Assembly (NCBI GenBank): GCA_023392755.1
Contig: JAEWNM010000150.1
Coordinates: forward strand, 1-9,559
Direction: 5' to 3'
DNA: 9,559 nt
From: Bacillota bacterium
GTDB taxonomy: Bacteria > Bacillota > Clostridia > Christensenellales > Aristaeellaceae
The notes under the pieces: generated by a model
Database searches by the model: none
Told to the model about the DNA's origin: nothing
Seen by the model: the letters and a program-made list of their open reading frames with translations, nothing else
Position numbers and translations under genes: made by a program
Shown here: positions 1 to 5,876 of the stretch, piece by piece
Position numbering within the stretch: position 1 is the stretch's first letter
Layout: each line of letters opens with the position of its first letter

Positions 1-97
1 GGCCTACACCAAGAACAACATACTGCTGCAGGCCGCCCAGGCGATGCTGGCCCAGGCCAACGCGCAGCCCCAGGGCGTACTCCAACTGCTGCAATAA
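1..97 (+). CDS. Flagellin, C-terminal end only (gene enters from the left)
   Basis: The frame starting at base 2 encodes the last 31 residues of a flagellin and ends in TAA at 95-97. The peptide begins AYTKNNILLQAAQAML and ends QGVLQLLQ, residue for residue the same as the C-termini of the two complete flagellins downstream, with only scattered synonymous base changes. In flagellins this helix belongs to the D0 domain, which packs against the N-terminal helix in the core of the filament and is also involved in export. The gene is a third tandem copy; its start, centre and promoter lie outside the window. An 86-base gap separates it from the next flagellin, with no obvious promoter or terminator, so the copies are probably read together. 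Confidence 0.95.
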   Translation, partial: AYTKNNILLQAAQAMLAQANAQPQGVLQLLQ

Positions 98-136
98 GGC
101 CGCCGCCTGAATGAAGGCCGGTAAGCCGGGCAGCCC

Positions 137-175
137 CGGGGGAAAGGATTCCCCTGAGACAAAAATTCAAGGAGG
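137..175 (+). promoter_or_regulatory. Flagellin leader hairpin with AGGA loop plus ribosome binding site; candidate CsrA-binding leader
   Basis: Bases 137-144 pair with 149-156 (8 pairs, one of them G-U) and close the tetraloop AGGA at 145-148. A second GGA lies in the ribosome binding site AAGGAGG at 169-175, 8 bases before the ATG at 184. The two GGA triplets start 25 bases apart. CsrA dimers bind GGA in hairpin loops and can bridge two such sites; in Bacillus subtilis the flagellin (hag) leader has one loop site and one over the Shine-Dalgarno, and the FliW protein relieves the repression. The same arrangement recurs before the next gene. The structure is read from the sequence; CsrA binding is inferred. 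Confidence 0.6.
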
Positions 176-183
176 AATAAACC

Positions 184-1080
184 ATGCGTATCAGCCACAA
201 CATTGCTGCCATGAACACCTACAGGCAGTACAACACCAACACGGTCAATACCAACCGTGCCATGGAAAAGCTGTCCAGCGGCTCCCGGATCAACCGGGCC
301 GCTGACGACGCGGCCGGCCTGTCCATTTCCGAAAAAATGCGCAGCCAGATCCGCGGCCTCACCCAAGCCACCCGCAACGCCCAGGATGGCGTGTCCTTCC
401 TGCAGACGGCGGAAGGCGCCCTGAACGAGGTGTCCGACATGCTCACACGCCTGAAGGAACTGGCCGTGCAGGTTCAAAACGGCACCTACAGCAATGAGGA
501 CGCAGCCAACATCGGCGAGGAAATGGCCGCGCTGGGTACCGCGATTACCGGTATCTATGTCAACACCAAGTTCAACGGCATCAAGGTGTTCGGTTCCGGT
601 CAAGGCGGCACGGTATCCCTTACCGAGATCACCGCGACCGCTGCATCCACCACACCGGCGGCAGAGATCGTATACGGTGAGGATGCGGGCCAGTCCGTTA
701 CCATCAACCAGGCGGTCACCGTTGAACTGAACGATCTGACCGAGTTGACAGCCGTTGTCATCCACGCCGATACCGACACCACGGCGGAAAAGGCCACGGC
801 GGCAAAGGCTGTGGGGGTGCTGGATGTCGAAGCGGCCATCACCGAAGTGAACACCACCCGTGCCGCTTACGGTGCGCTGCAAAACCAGTTGGAGCATGCA
901 TCCAACAACATGGCCACCACCAAGGAAAACCTGCAGGCCGCCGAATCCCGCATCCGCGATGTGGACATGGCGGAGGAAATGATGGCCTACACCAAGAACA
1001 ATATTCTGCTGCAGGCCGCCCAGGCGATGCTGGCCCAGGCCAACGCGCAGCCCCAAGGCGTGCTCCAGCTTCTCCAGTAA
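184..1080 (+). CDS. Flagellin (first complete tandem copy, 298 aa)
   Basis: This is the filament subunit, exported through the flagellar type III apparatus and polymerised under the FliD cap. Residues 1-135 form the conserved N-terminal D0/D1 part: it opens MRISHNIAAMNTYRQ and carries KLSSGSRINRAADDAAGLSIS at about 29-49 and the D1 segment RLKELAVQVQNGTY. Residues 136-213 are a short, divergent, threonine/alanine-rich centre, the likely surface-exposed part. Residues 214-298 are the conserved C-terminal D1/D0 helices (TRAAYGALQNQLEHA, then ESRIRDVDMAEEMM and the terminal LLQ). At 298 residues it is near the size of Bacillus Hag and lacks large outer domains. The Arg and Leu of the RLKELAV stretch match residues used in TLR5 recognition in other flagellins. 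The start is fixed by AAGGAGG 8 bases upstream. Which named flagellin gene it equals cannot be told. Confidence 0.97.
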   Translation: MRISHNIAAMNTYRQYNTNTVNTNRAMEKLSSGSRINRAADDAAGLSISEKMRSQIRGLTQATRNAQDGVSFLQTAEGALNEVSDMLTRLKELAVQVQNGTYSNEDAANIGEEMAALGTAITGIYVNTKFNGIKVFGSGQGGTVSLTEITATAASTTPAAEIVYGEDAGQSVTINQAVTVELNDLTELTAVVIHADTDTTAEKATAAKAVGVLDVEAAITEVNTTRAAYGALQNQLEHASNNMATTKENLQAAESRIRDVDMAEEMMAYTKNNILLQAAQAMLAQANAQPQGVLQLLQ

Positions 1081-1126
1081 ACAGGCCGCCTGAGCATATG
1101 GCTTGAGGCTGTGGGACTGGGCAGAA

Positions 1127-1167
1127 CCGGGGGAATGGATTCCCCCGGGAGATGAAATTCAAGGAGG
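1127..1167 (+). promoter_or_regulatory. Flagellin leader hairpin with TGGA loop plus ribosome binding site; candidate CsrA-binding leader
   Basis: Bases 1127-1135 pair perfectly with 1140-1148 (9 pairs) around the tetraloop TGGA at 1136-1139. The ribosome binding site AAGGAGG follows at 1161-1167, with the ATG at 1177. The GGA in the loop and the GGA in the ribosome binding site start 26 bases apart, against 25 in the preceding leader. Compared with that leader, one G-U pair is replaced by G-C, so pairing is kept while sequence changes; the rest of the 96-base gap is much less alike. No T-tract follows the hairpin, so it does not read as a terminator. CsrA control is inferred from the match to the known flagellin-leader arrangement. 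Confidence 0.6.
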
Positions 1168-1176
1168 AAAAACACC

Positions 1177-2058
1177 ATGCGTATCAGCCACAACATTGCT
1201 GCCATGAACACCTATCGGCAGTATAACTCCAACACTGTTTCCACCAACAGGGCTATGGAAAAGCTGTCCAGCGGGTTCCGGATCAACCGGGCCGCTGACG
1301 ACGCGGCCGGCCTGTCCATTTCCGAAAAAATGCGCAGCCAGATCAAGGGCCTCACCCAGGCCACTCGCAATGCCCAGGACGGCGTATCCTTCCTGCAGAC
1401 GGCTGAAGGCGCTTTGAACGAAGTGTCCGACATGCTTACGCGACTGAAGGAGCTGGCGGTGCAGGTTCAAAACGGCACCTACAGCACCGATGACAAAACG
1501 AACATCGGTTCTGAAATGAAGGCGCTGGGTTCGGCCATCGGCGGCATTTACCTGAACACCAAGTTCAACGGCATTGCCGTGTTTGGCGTTCAGACCGGTG
1601 CCGACGGCGCTACCTGGACGGTAAACGATGGCGACGATCCGGCAGCGGTCATTGCATACGGCGAAAATGCCGGACAGACGGTTACGATTCTGCAAGCGGA
1701 AACCACCGAGCTTTCCGCCCTGATCGCAAAGACGTTCATTGCCAACGGCGACGACGGCGACACGCCGCCCATCTCCAACGCCACGCTCGTTCTGGTGCAG
1801 GATGTGGAAGACGCCATTACCGAAGTGAACACCACCCGCGCCGCCTACGGTGCTCAGCAAAATCAGCTGGACCATGCGGCCAACAACATGGCCACCACCA
1901 AGGAAAACCTGCAGGCCGCCGAATCCCGTATCCGCGATGTGGATATGGCCGAGGAAATGATGGCTTACACCAAGAACAACATTCTGCTGCAGGCCGCCCA
2001 GGCGATGCTGGCCCAGGCCAACGCGCAGCCCCAGGGCGTACTCCAGCTGCTGCAGTAA
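1177..2058 (+). CDS. Flagellin (second complete tandem copy, 293 aa)
   Basis: This is a second filament subunit, nearly identical to the upstream copy over residues 1-102 and over the last 85 residues, but different in the centre (about 136-208). The centre is acidic here, with GDD-type stretches such as NDGDDP and NGDDGDT, whereas the first copy has a Thr/Ala-rich centre. The conserved D0/D1 hallmarks are all present: MRISHNIAAMNTYRQ at the start, the RAADDAAGLSIS segment, RLKELAVQ, and the terminal QPQGVLQLLQ. It starts at an ATG 9 bases after AAGGAGG. The mosaic of identical ends and divergent middle suggests gene conversion between copies or strong constraint on the ends. It is the last gene of the flagellin array; a 334-base gap with stem structures follows before the HD-GYP gene. 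Confidence 0.97.
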   Translation: MRISHNIAAMNTYRQYNSNTVSTNRAMEKLSSGFRINRAADDAAGLSISEKMRSQIKGLTQATRNAQDGVSFLQTAEGALNEVSDMLTRLKELAVQVQNGTYSTDDKTNIGSEMKALGSAIGGIYLNTKFNGIAVFGVQTGADGATWTVNDGDDPAAVIAYGENAGQTVTILQAETTELSALIAKTFIANGDDGDTPPISNATLVLVQDVEDAITEVNTTRAAYGAQQNQLDHAANNMATTKENLQAAESRIRDVDMAEEMMAYTKNNILLQAAQAMLAQANAQPQGVLQLLQ

Positions 2059-2091
2059 ACCGGCAGGGTCCCGTAAAGCAGCCCATGTGAT

Positions 2092-2174
2092 CCGGCGGGC
2101 GCGGATGCCTGCGTGCGCCTGAAAAGCGCTTGGCGTTTGATCCAGTTCCGCGCATTGGTATCCGCTCCCGCCGG
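2092..2174 (+). other. Long-range stem structure in the flagellin 3' region
   Basis: The 15-base arm 2092-2106 is complementary to 2160-2174 at 14 of 15 positions; the single mismatch lies after the first 8 pairs. The 53 bases between the arms contain a small GCGC/GCGC hairpin around 2116-2130. It starts 33 bases after the flagellin stop codon. No T-tract follows, so it does not look like a classical terminator. It could be a 3' structure that protects the flagellin mRNA from exonucleases, or part of a structured RNA. I recognise no known RNA family here. Confidence 0.45.
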
Positions 2175-2226
2175 TTCCCAGACCCAGAACCTGTGCACAA
2201 GCGGTTTCCCGACCCTTGTCCCGCAC

Positions 2227-2273
2227 CGCGGAAGCTAAGCAGCAAGCGATACCATTGCTGCTTAGCTTCCGCG
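2227..2273 (+). terminator. Perfect 19-bp hairpin after the flagellin array; possible terminator without U-tract
   Basis: Bases 2227-2245 are the exact reverse complement of 2255-2273, with a 9-base loop at 2246-2254. The + strand continues into GCAAACGGG, and the first T-run (TTTTT, 2290-2294) is 16 bases past the stem, so canonical Rho-independent termination is doubtful. The opposite strand also lacks a T-tract next to the stem. The position, between the flagellin array and the HD-GYP gene and just before a TATAAT, fits a transcript end or an mRNA-stabilising 3' hairpin. The inverted repeat itself is certain; its role is inferred. Confidence 0.45.
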
Positions 2274-2298
2274 CAAACGGGAATTGGGGTTTTTCCTG

Positions 2299-2304
2299 TA
2301 TAAT
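2299..2304 (+). promoter_or_regulatory. Possible -10 element (TATAAT) upstream of the HD-GYP gene
   Basis: A perfect TATAAT lies 88 bases before the HD-GYP start codon and directly after the strong hairpin. No good -35 element is present: the hexamer 17 bases upstream is AACGGG, and TTGGGG at 2284 is too close. The sequence continues GCCGATGG, which resembles a SigD -10 (GCCGATAA), but there is no TAAA about 15 bases upstream of it. Expression of the HD-GYP/cheY pair may therefore come from a weak or activated promoter here, or from read-through of the flagellin transcript. Confidence 0.3.
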
Positions 2305-2392
2305 GCCGATGGATACCTTGTACTGCGCCGCGTTGCGCGGCAGGGTGAGCTAAGTCGTCCCATTGGTAAAATGATGATATTGGGCTGGTGCT

Positions 2393-3475
2393 ATGATCTT
2401 TCAAAAGCCTCAAAATCTCAAGCCCGGCATGATTCTGGCAATGGATTTGCTTGGGCCGCATGGTGAACTGTTGTTGACCTGCGGTCATGTTCTTACTGCC
2501 GCCAATATCGCCAAACTTCAGCTGGCAGAGCATGAGGGCGCACACGTCGTTGATTGCGAGGCAGATCTGACGGATGATATGGGGCTTTTGAGCAAGCGGC
2601 TGAGGTTCAATGCCGTAAGCGCCCTGAAGACGTTTTTCATGCATGTGGAGGGGGGGAATGAGGATAGCCAGTACAATTCCTTCCTATCCCTCAGGCATTA
2701 TCTGGAGGCCATTATTCAGGAGCTTATCGCCAATAAAAACGCGCTTGTCAACATGGCCGATATCAAAACGTTCGACGAATATACCTACTATCACTGCGTG
2801 AATGTGGCGGCGTTGTCCATTCTGCAGGGCATGTCGGCGGGCATGAACCAACGCAAGCTTTACAAGCTGGGCATGGGCGCGCTGTTGCACGATGTGGGGA
2901 AGGTGTTTATCGCCAAAGAGATATTGAGCAAGCCTGGCGCCCTGACGAATATGGAATATGAGCAGATGAAGCAGCACAGCACGCTGGGCAGCAATTACCT
3001 GCGCAAGCAGTGGGATGTTCCGGCGGAATCCATCGTCGCGGTGCTCACCCACCATGAGCGGTATGACGGGACAGGATATCCGCTGCGCCTGCCCGCCGGC
3101 AAACAGACGGTGGAGGGCAAGATTATAGCCATCAGTGATGTGTATGACGCGTTAACGTCCCAGCGGCCTTACCGTGTGGCGCTGTCGCCGTCGGAAGCTA
3201 TTGAGCATATCATGGGCAATTCGGGGCTTTTGTTTGATCCCGCTATCGTATCCACCTTTATGCGAAAAATTGTGCCATACCCTGTGGGCAGCAACGTGGT
3301 ATTGAGCAACGGACTGCGCGGCGTGGTGATTCACAACTACAACGGCGGGCTGATGCGGCCCAGGATCAAGGTGATACGGGAAAATGAGCAGGGCGTGGAT
3401 GAGGTGCAGGAGGTTCTGGACCTGTACAATGATCCTTTGCTGTTGAATGTGACGGTTATCGGCTTTGACAAGTAA
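2393..3475 (+). CDS. HD-GYP domain cyclic-di-GMP phosphodiesterase (360 aa)
   Basis: Likely cytoplasmic enzyme that hydrolyses the second messenger cyclic di-GMP, lowering its level and so favouring swimming. Residues about 5-55 match the short N-terminal segment common in this family (LKPGMILAMDLLGPHGELLL, then GHVLT). The HD-GYP domain spans about 120-300 and has a full metal and signature set: H134, HDVGK at 166-170, H195, H220-H221, and the GYP loop DGTGYP at 225-230, then DVYDAL at 249-254. The last 60 residues form a small extra domain after the catalytic core. No membrane segment, PAS, GAF or receiver domain is visible, so the input must come from the N-terminus or partners. The ATG has only a weak ribosome binding site; the frame is closed by a stop at 2375-2377, so no longer form is possible. 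The gene lies 33 bases before cheY on the same strand, suggesting joint expression. Confidence 0.92.
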   Translation: MIFQKPQNLKPGMILAMDLLGPHGELLLTCGHVLTAANIAKLQLAEHEGAHVVDCEADLTDDMGLLSKRLRFNAVSALKTFFMHVEGGNEDSQYNSFLSLRHYLEAIIQELIANKNALVNMADIKTFDEYTYYHCVNVAALSILQGMSAGMNQRKLYKLGMGALLHDVGKVFIAKEILSKPGALTNMEYEQMKQHSTLGSNYLRKQWDVPAESIVAVLTHHERYDGTGYPLRLPAGKQTVEGKIIAISDVYDALTSQRPYRVALSPSEAIEHIMGNSGLLFDPAIVSTFMRKIVPYPVGSNVVLSNGLRGVVIHNYNGGLMRPRIKVIRENEQGVDEVQEVLDLYNDPLLLNVTVIGFDK

Positions 3476-3508
3476 TGGATAAGCCAAACAAAACGGGGAG
3501 GTATTTTC

Positions 3509-3874
3509 TTGATTACTGTTTTAATTGTGGATGATGCTGCCTTTATGCGGCTGGCCATCCGGAATGTGCTCTCCAAAAACGGTTTTCAGGTGGTGGACGA
3601 TGCTAAAAACGGTCAGGAGGCCATTGAAAAATATATGGCTCTTCGGCCCGACATCGTTACGATGGACATCACCATGCCGGATATGACGGGGATCGAGGCC
3701 CTTAAGGGAATCCGCTCTTTTGATCCTGCCGCCAAGGTGGTCATGATATCCGCCATGGGGCAGGAAAGCATGGTGAAGGAAGCGATTATGAGCGGCGCCA
3801 AATCCTTTATCGTAAAGCCCTTCAGGGAAGAGCACATCACCCAGACGCTTGTCAAAATCGCGACAGGGCACTAA
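3509..3874 (+). CDS. cheY: CheY-type chemotaxis response regulator (121 aa, TTG start)
   Basis: This is a single receiver domain with no output domain. In the CheY family, phosphorylation by CheA lets the protein bind the flagellar switch and change rotation. The acidic pair D8-D9, the phospho-acceptor D53 (in TMDITMPDMTG), S81 and K103 (in IVKPF) are all in place, and the VMISAMGQESMVKEAI stretch is typical of Firmicute CheY. The start is TTG at 3509, supported by GGGGAGG at 3495-3501 with a 7-base spacer; it gives the usual 120-residue size. The gene follows the HD-GYP gene by 33 bases and faces motB convergently. No cheA or other chemotaxis gene is in the window, so a stand-alone CheY-like regulator with another partner cannot be excluded. 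Confidence 0.9.
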   Translation: MITVLIVDDAAFMRLAIRNVLSKNGFQVVDDAKNGQEAIEKYMALRPDIVTMDITMPDMTGIEALKGIRSFDPAAKVVMISAMGQESMVKEAIMSGAKSFIVKPFREEHITQTLVKIATGH

Positions 3875-3936
3875 AGCGCGGCCATCAGGCCGGAAAGCCG
3901 CTTCCCGCATGCCCTTTCCGCCTGGTCTGAACCCGT

Positions 3937-3956
3937 GGCGCATATGCGCCTGTTTT
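3937..3956 (+). terminator. Short GC hairpin plus TGTTTT after cheY; possible terminator
   Basis: The perfect palindrome GGCGCATATGCGCC at 3937-3950 can fold into a 5-bp GC stem with an ATAT loop and is followed by TGTTTT. It lies 62 bases after the cheY stop. The stem is short, so termination may be partial. A second inverted repeat, CCGGCAACG at 4003-4011 with its complement at 4025-4033, lies downstream and is followed, 14 bases later, by a T-rich stretch, which could act as a back-up. Confidence 0.35.
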
Positions 3957-4065
3957 ACCGTTCAAGCAAAGCATAAATTTCAGGGGCCATGCGTGCGCTG
4001 AACCGGCAACGGCTGAAAGCCAAACGTTGCCGGATGGCCGCTATGCCTTCTTTTTGTGTTTTAAT

Positions 4066-4108
4066 ATGCAAACAAAACGCCATGATCCTGATATACAAGA
4101 CCATGGCG
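4066..4108 (-). terminator. Rho-independent terminator of the fliD-motB operon
   Basis: Read on the - strand, CGCCATG (4108-4102) pairs with CATGGCG (4084-4078) across a 17-base loop, and the stem runs straight into TTTTGTTT. It sits 45 bases after the motB stop codon, as expected for the end of the five-gene leftward operon. The stem is only 7 bp with a fairly large loop, so strength is moderate. Confidence 0.6.
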
Positions 4109-4152
4109 GCAAGTATTGAGCACTTTTGCGTTTGGGTAACCCGGCGGCCTGC

Positions 4153-4938
4153 TCAGTTGCCCGTAGCCCTTGACAGGCGGATTTCAACGCGGCGGTTCTG
4201 TGCCAGAAATTCTTCCTCTTCACCCTCCACATAAAGCTGGTTGCAGGAATAGCCTGTCACCGACAGCTTTTCCTGCGGCATATCGCAATGCTGCACCAGG
4301 AACCGCAAAACGGTAAGGGCGCGGTCGGTGGAAAGGTCCCAGGAAAACAGGTTTGTTTTGGTGGGCGGGTCCTTGGATACCTTGGCCGTGTGGCCGCTGA
4401 CATCAATGCCTGCGATCAGGTCGTAGGAATCCATGATAATATCGCTTATGTTGTAGATAATGGAATAGGCTTCCTGCTTCAGCTCCGGCGAATCGGGGTA
4501 GAAGAATACGCCTTCCCGAAAACGCAGATAGATGATATCGACCTTTTTCTCCACGCTTACCTGGTCCACATAGCCCTTTTCCTCAAGAAGCAGGTTAATC
4601 CGGTCAAACAGCGCGTCATATTCTTCCTCGGTTGCATCCGGATCGAGGGTGGGTTCCGGCGTTATGGTGGGCATGGGCGAACCGGAAACGGGAGGGCTAG
4701 AGGTTTGCGTAAACTCGGCGGAGGGGGCGCCTGGCGTAACCATCACAATTTCCGGCGTGGCACCCAAAAACGTTTCGGCAAAGCTGGTAGTCAGCTGCTT
4801 AAACTTTTGCATGTCAATCACGCTCATAATGTACAGCAGCATGAAGAACACCAAAAGATTGTTCATCAAATCCGCATACGTAGTCAGCCATTGGCCGGTC
4901 GCAACCTTGTTATTGTCGGAAGAAGTGCGCTTCTTCAT
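4153..4938 (-). CDS. motB: Flagellar stator protein MotB (261 aa)
   Basis: Stator subunit that anchors the MotA/B ion channel to the cell wall. A charged N-terminus (MKKRTSSDNN) leads to one membrane helix at about 20-40 containing TYADLMNNLLVFF; D23 in YAD is the conserved ion-carrying aspartate. A Pro/Thr/Ser-rich linker (about 67-105) is followed by an OmpA-like peptidoglycan-binding domain (about 125-255) with SGHTAK, WDLSTDRA and the terminal NRRVEIRLSR. The usual GHTD motif reads GHTA (A185), an unusual loss of a ligand-contacting aspartate. I chose the ATG at 4938 because AAAGGA lies about 10 bases upstream and MotB proteins usually start with a short basic stretch; an in-frame ATG at 4971 would add 11 residues but has no ribosome binding site. 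motA lies 59 bases upstream. Confidence 0.92.
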   Translation of the reverse strand: MKKRTSSDNNKVATGQWLTTYADLMNNLLVFFMLLYIMSVIDMQKFKQLTTSFAETFLGATPEIVMVTPGAPSAEFTQTSSPPVSGSPMPTITPEPTLDPDATEEEYDALFDRINLLLEEKGYVDQVSVEKKVDIIYLRFREGVFFYPDSPELKQEAYSIIYNISDIIMDSYDLIAGIDVSGHTAKVSKDPPTKTNLFSWDLSTDRALTVLRFLVQHCDMPQEKLSVTGYSCNQLYVEGEEEEFLAQNRRVEIRLSRATGN

Positions 4939-4997
4939 GTAATTTTGATCCTTTCCGGAGCCCTTGTCCATGATGCGAAAGAGAAATTCGCATTAGT

Positions 4998-5834
4998 TCA
5001 GGATCTGCCCGATGCTTCGGCCCTTTCCCCCTGGTCAGCGGCAGCCCGCCCCTTGCGCGCCTGCTTGGATGATGCAAGAACCATATAGGAGGAGAGCTGC
5101 TCCTGCAAAAGGCGCGGGTTAACGCCATTGCGGATGGCGCAAACGGCCTCAATAATCATTTCCTTTTCCAAACGGTAAACCGACAGCCTGCTTTTCAGCT
5201 TGTTGGCGGCGGGCAGAAAAAACAGGTTTGCCAGCAAGCTGCCATACAGTGTTGTAATAAAGGCAACGCCAATGGCTTGTGTCAGTGCGCTGGGATCGTC
5301 CATACCGGCCGAAAGCAGCTGAATCAGACCCACGATGGTGCCGATCATGCCGAACGCGGGGGCATAGGCGCCCATCGACTCAAACATGCTGATATCAATA
5401 TTCTTGCTCTGTTCATACACATAAATGTCGTTTTGAAGGATATCGTTTATTTTTTCCGGATCGGTGCCGTCCACCACCATCAATACGCCGCGCTTCAAAA
5501 ACGGATCAATCTTCTTTTTCGCGTCTTCTTCCGTGACCGCTTTTTCCAGGCTGAGCAGCCCGTTTTGCCGTGCTGTTTTGGCTATGGTGACAAGGTATTC
5601 TATGGTTTTGCCGACTGTGGATTTTGGGCTGATGAAAACTTCAAGCATCAGCTTGGGAAACTGCTTGACCTGGTTGATGCCGTATGCCAGGAGCACCGCG
5701 CCAACGGAGCCGCCCACCGTGATAACGAAGGCGCTGAATATCCACAGTGCCCTTAAGTTTCCGTCGTCCATGGTATAGCCGAGTACAATGCTTCCTGCGC
5801 CCACTACAAAGCCAATGATACTGAAAATATCCAT
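4998..5834 (-). CDS. motA: Flagellar stator protein MotA (278 aa)
   Basis: Membrane subunit of the stator; five MotA surround two MotB and rotate as ions pass, pushing on the rotor. Four membrane segments are visible: about 4-21, 31-51, 155-175 and 188-208. The signature stretch AYAPAFGMIGTIVGLIQLL (156-174) contains the conserved proline of helix 3, and GVAFITTLYGSLLANLFFLP (189-208) is helix 4. The cytoplasmic loop between helices 2 and 3 carries the charged residues that touch FliG. The C-terminal tail after about 240 is short, basic and Ala-rich. I chose ATG at 5834, with GGGGGA 8 bases upstream; a TTG at 5849 is in frame but lies within the ribosome-binding stretch. Whether the channel carries H+ or Na+ cannot be told. 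Confidence 0.94.
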   Translation of the reverse strand: MDIFSIIGFVVGAGSIVLGYTMDDGNLRALWIFSAFVITVGGSVGAVLLAYGINQVKQFPKLMLEVFISPKSTVGKTIEYLVTIAKTARQNGLLSLEKAVTEEDAKKKIDPFLKRGVLMVVDGTDPEKINDILQNDIYVYEQSKNIDISMFESMGAYAPAFGMIGTIVGLIQLLSAGMDDPSALTQAIGVAFITTLYGSLLANLFFLPAANKLKSRLSVYRLEKEMIIEAVCAIRNGVNPRLLQEQLSSYMVLASSKQARKGRAAADQGERAEASGRS

Positions 5835-5876
5835 GCGGTATTCCCCCAATTATAAAGCGCGTCCATAACGCCGGCG

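Noticed and set aside
184..2058. Long - strand open frames opposite the flagellin genes
   Set aside because: They are antisense shadows created by GC-rich codon use; the + strand products are unmistakable flagellins with ribosome binding sites.
2227..2392. A c-di-GMP (GEMM) riboswitch before the HD-GYP gene
   Set aside because: A CGCAAACGGG stretch near 2272 recalls part of the motif, but the paired helices and the conserved tetraloop-receptor parts are missing.
3989..4234. Small + strand open frame after cheY
   Set aside because: No ribosome binding site, composition is not protein-like, and it runs over the terminators and the 3' end of motB on the other strand.
5849..5854. TATAAT on the - strand just upstream of motA
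   Set aside because: It lies almost on the ribosome binding site, has no -35, and a transcript from it would lack room for ribosome binding.
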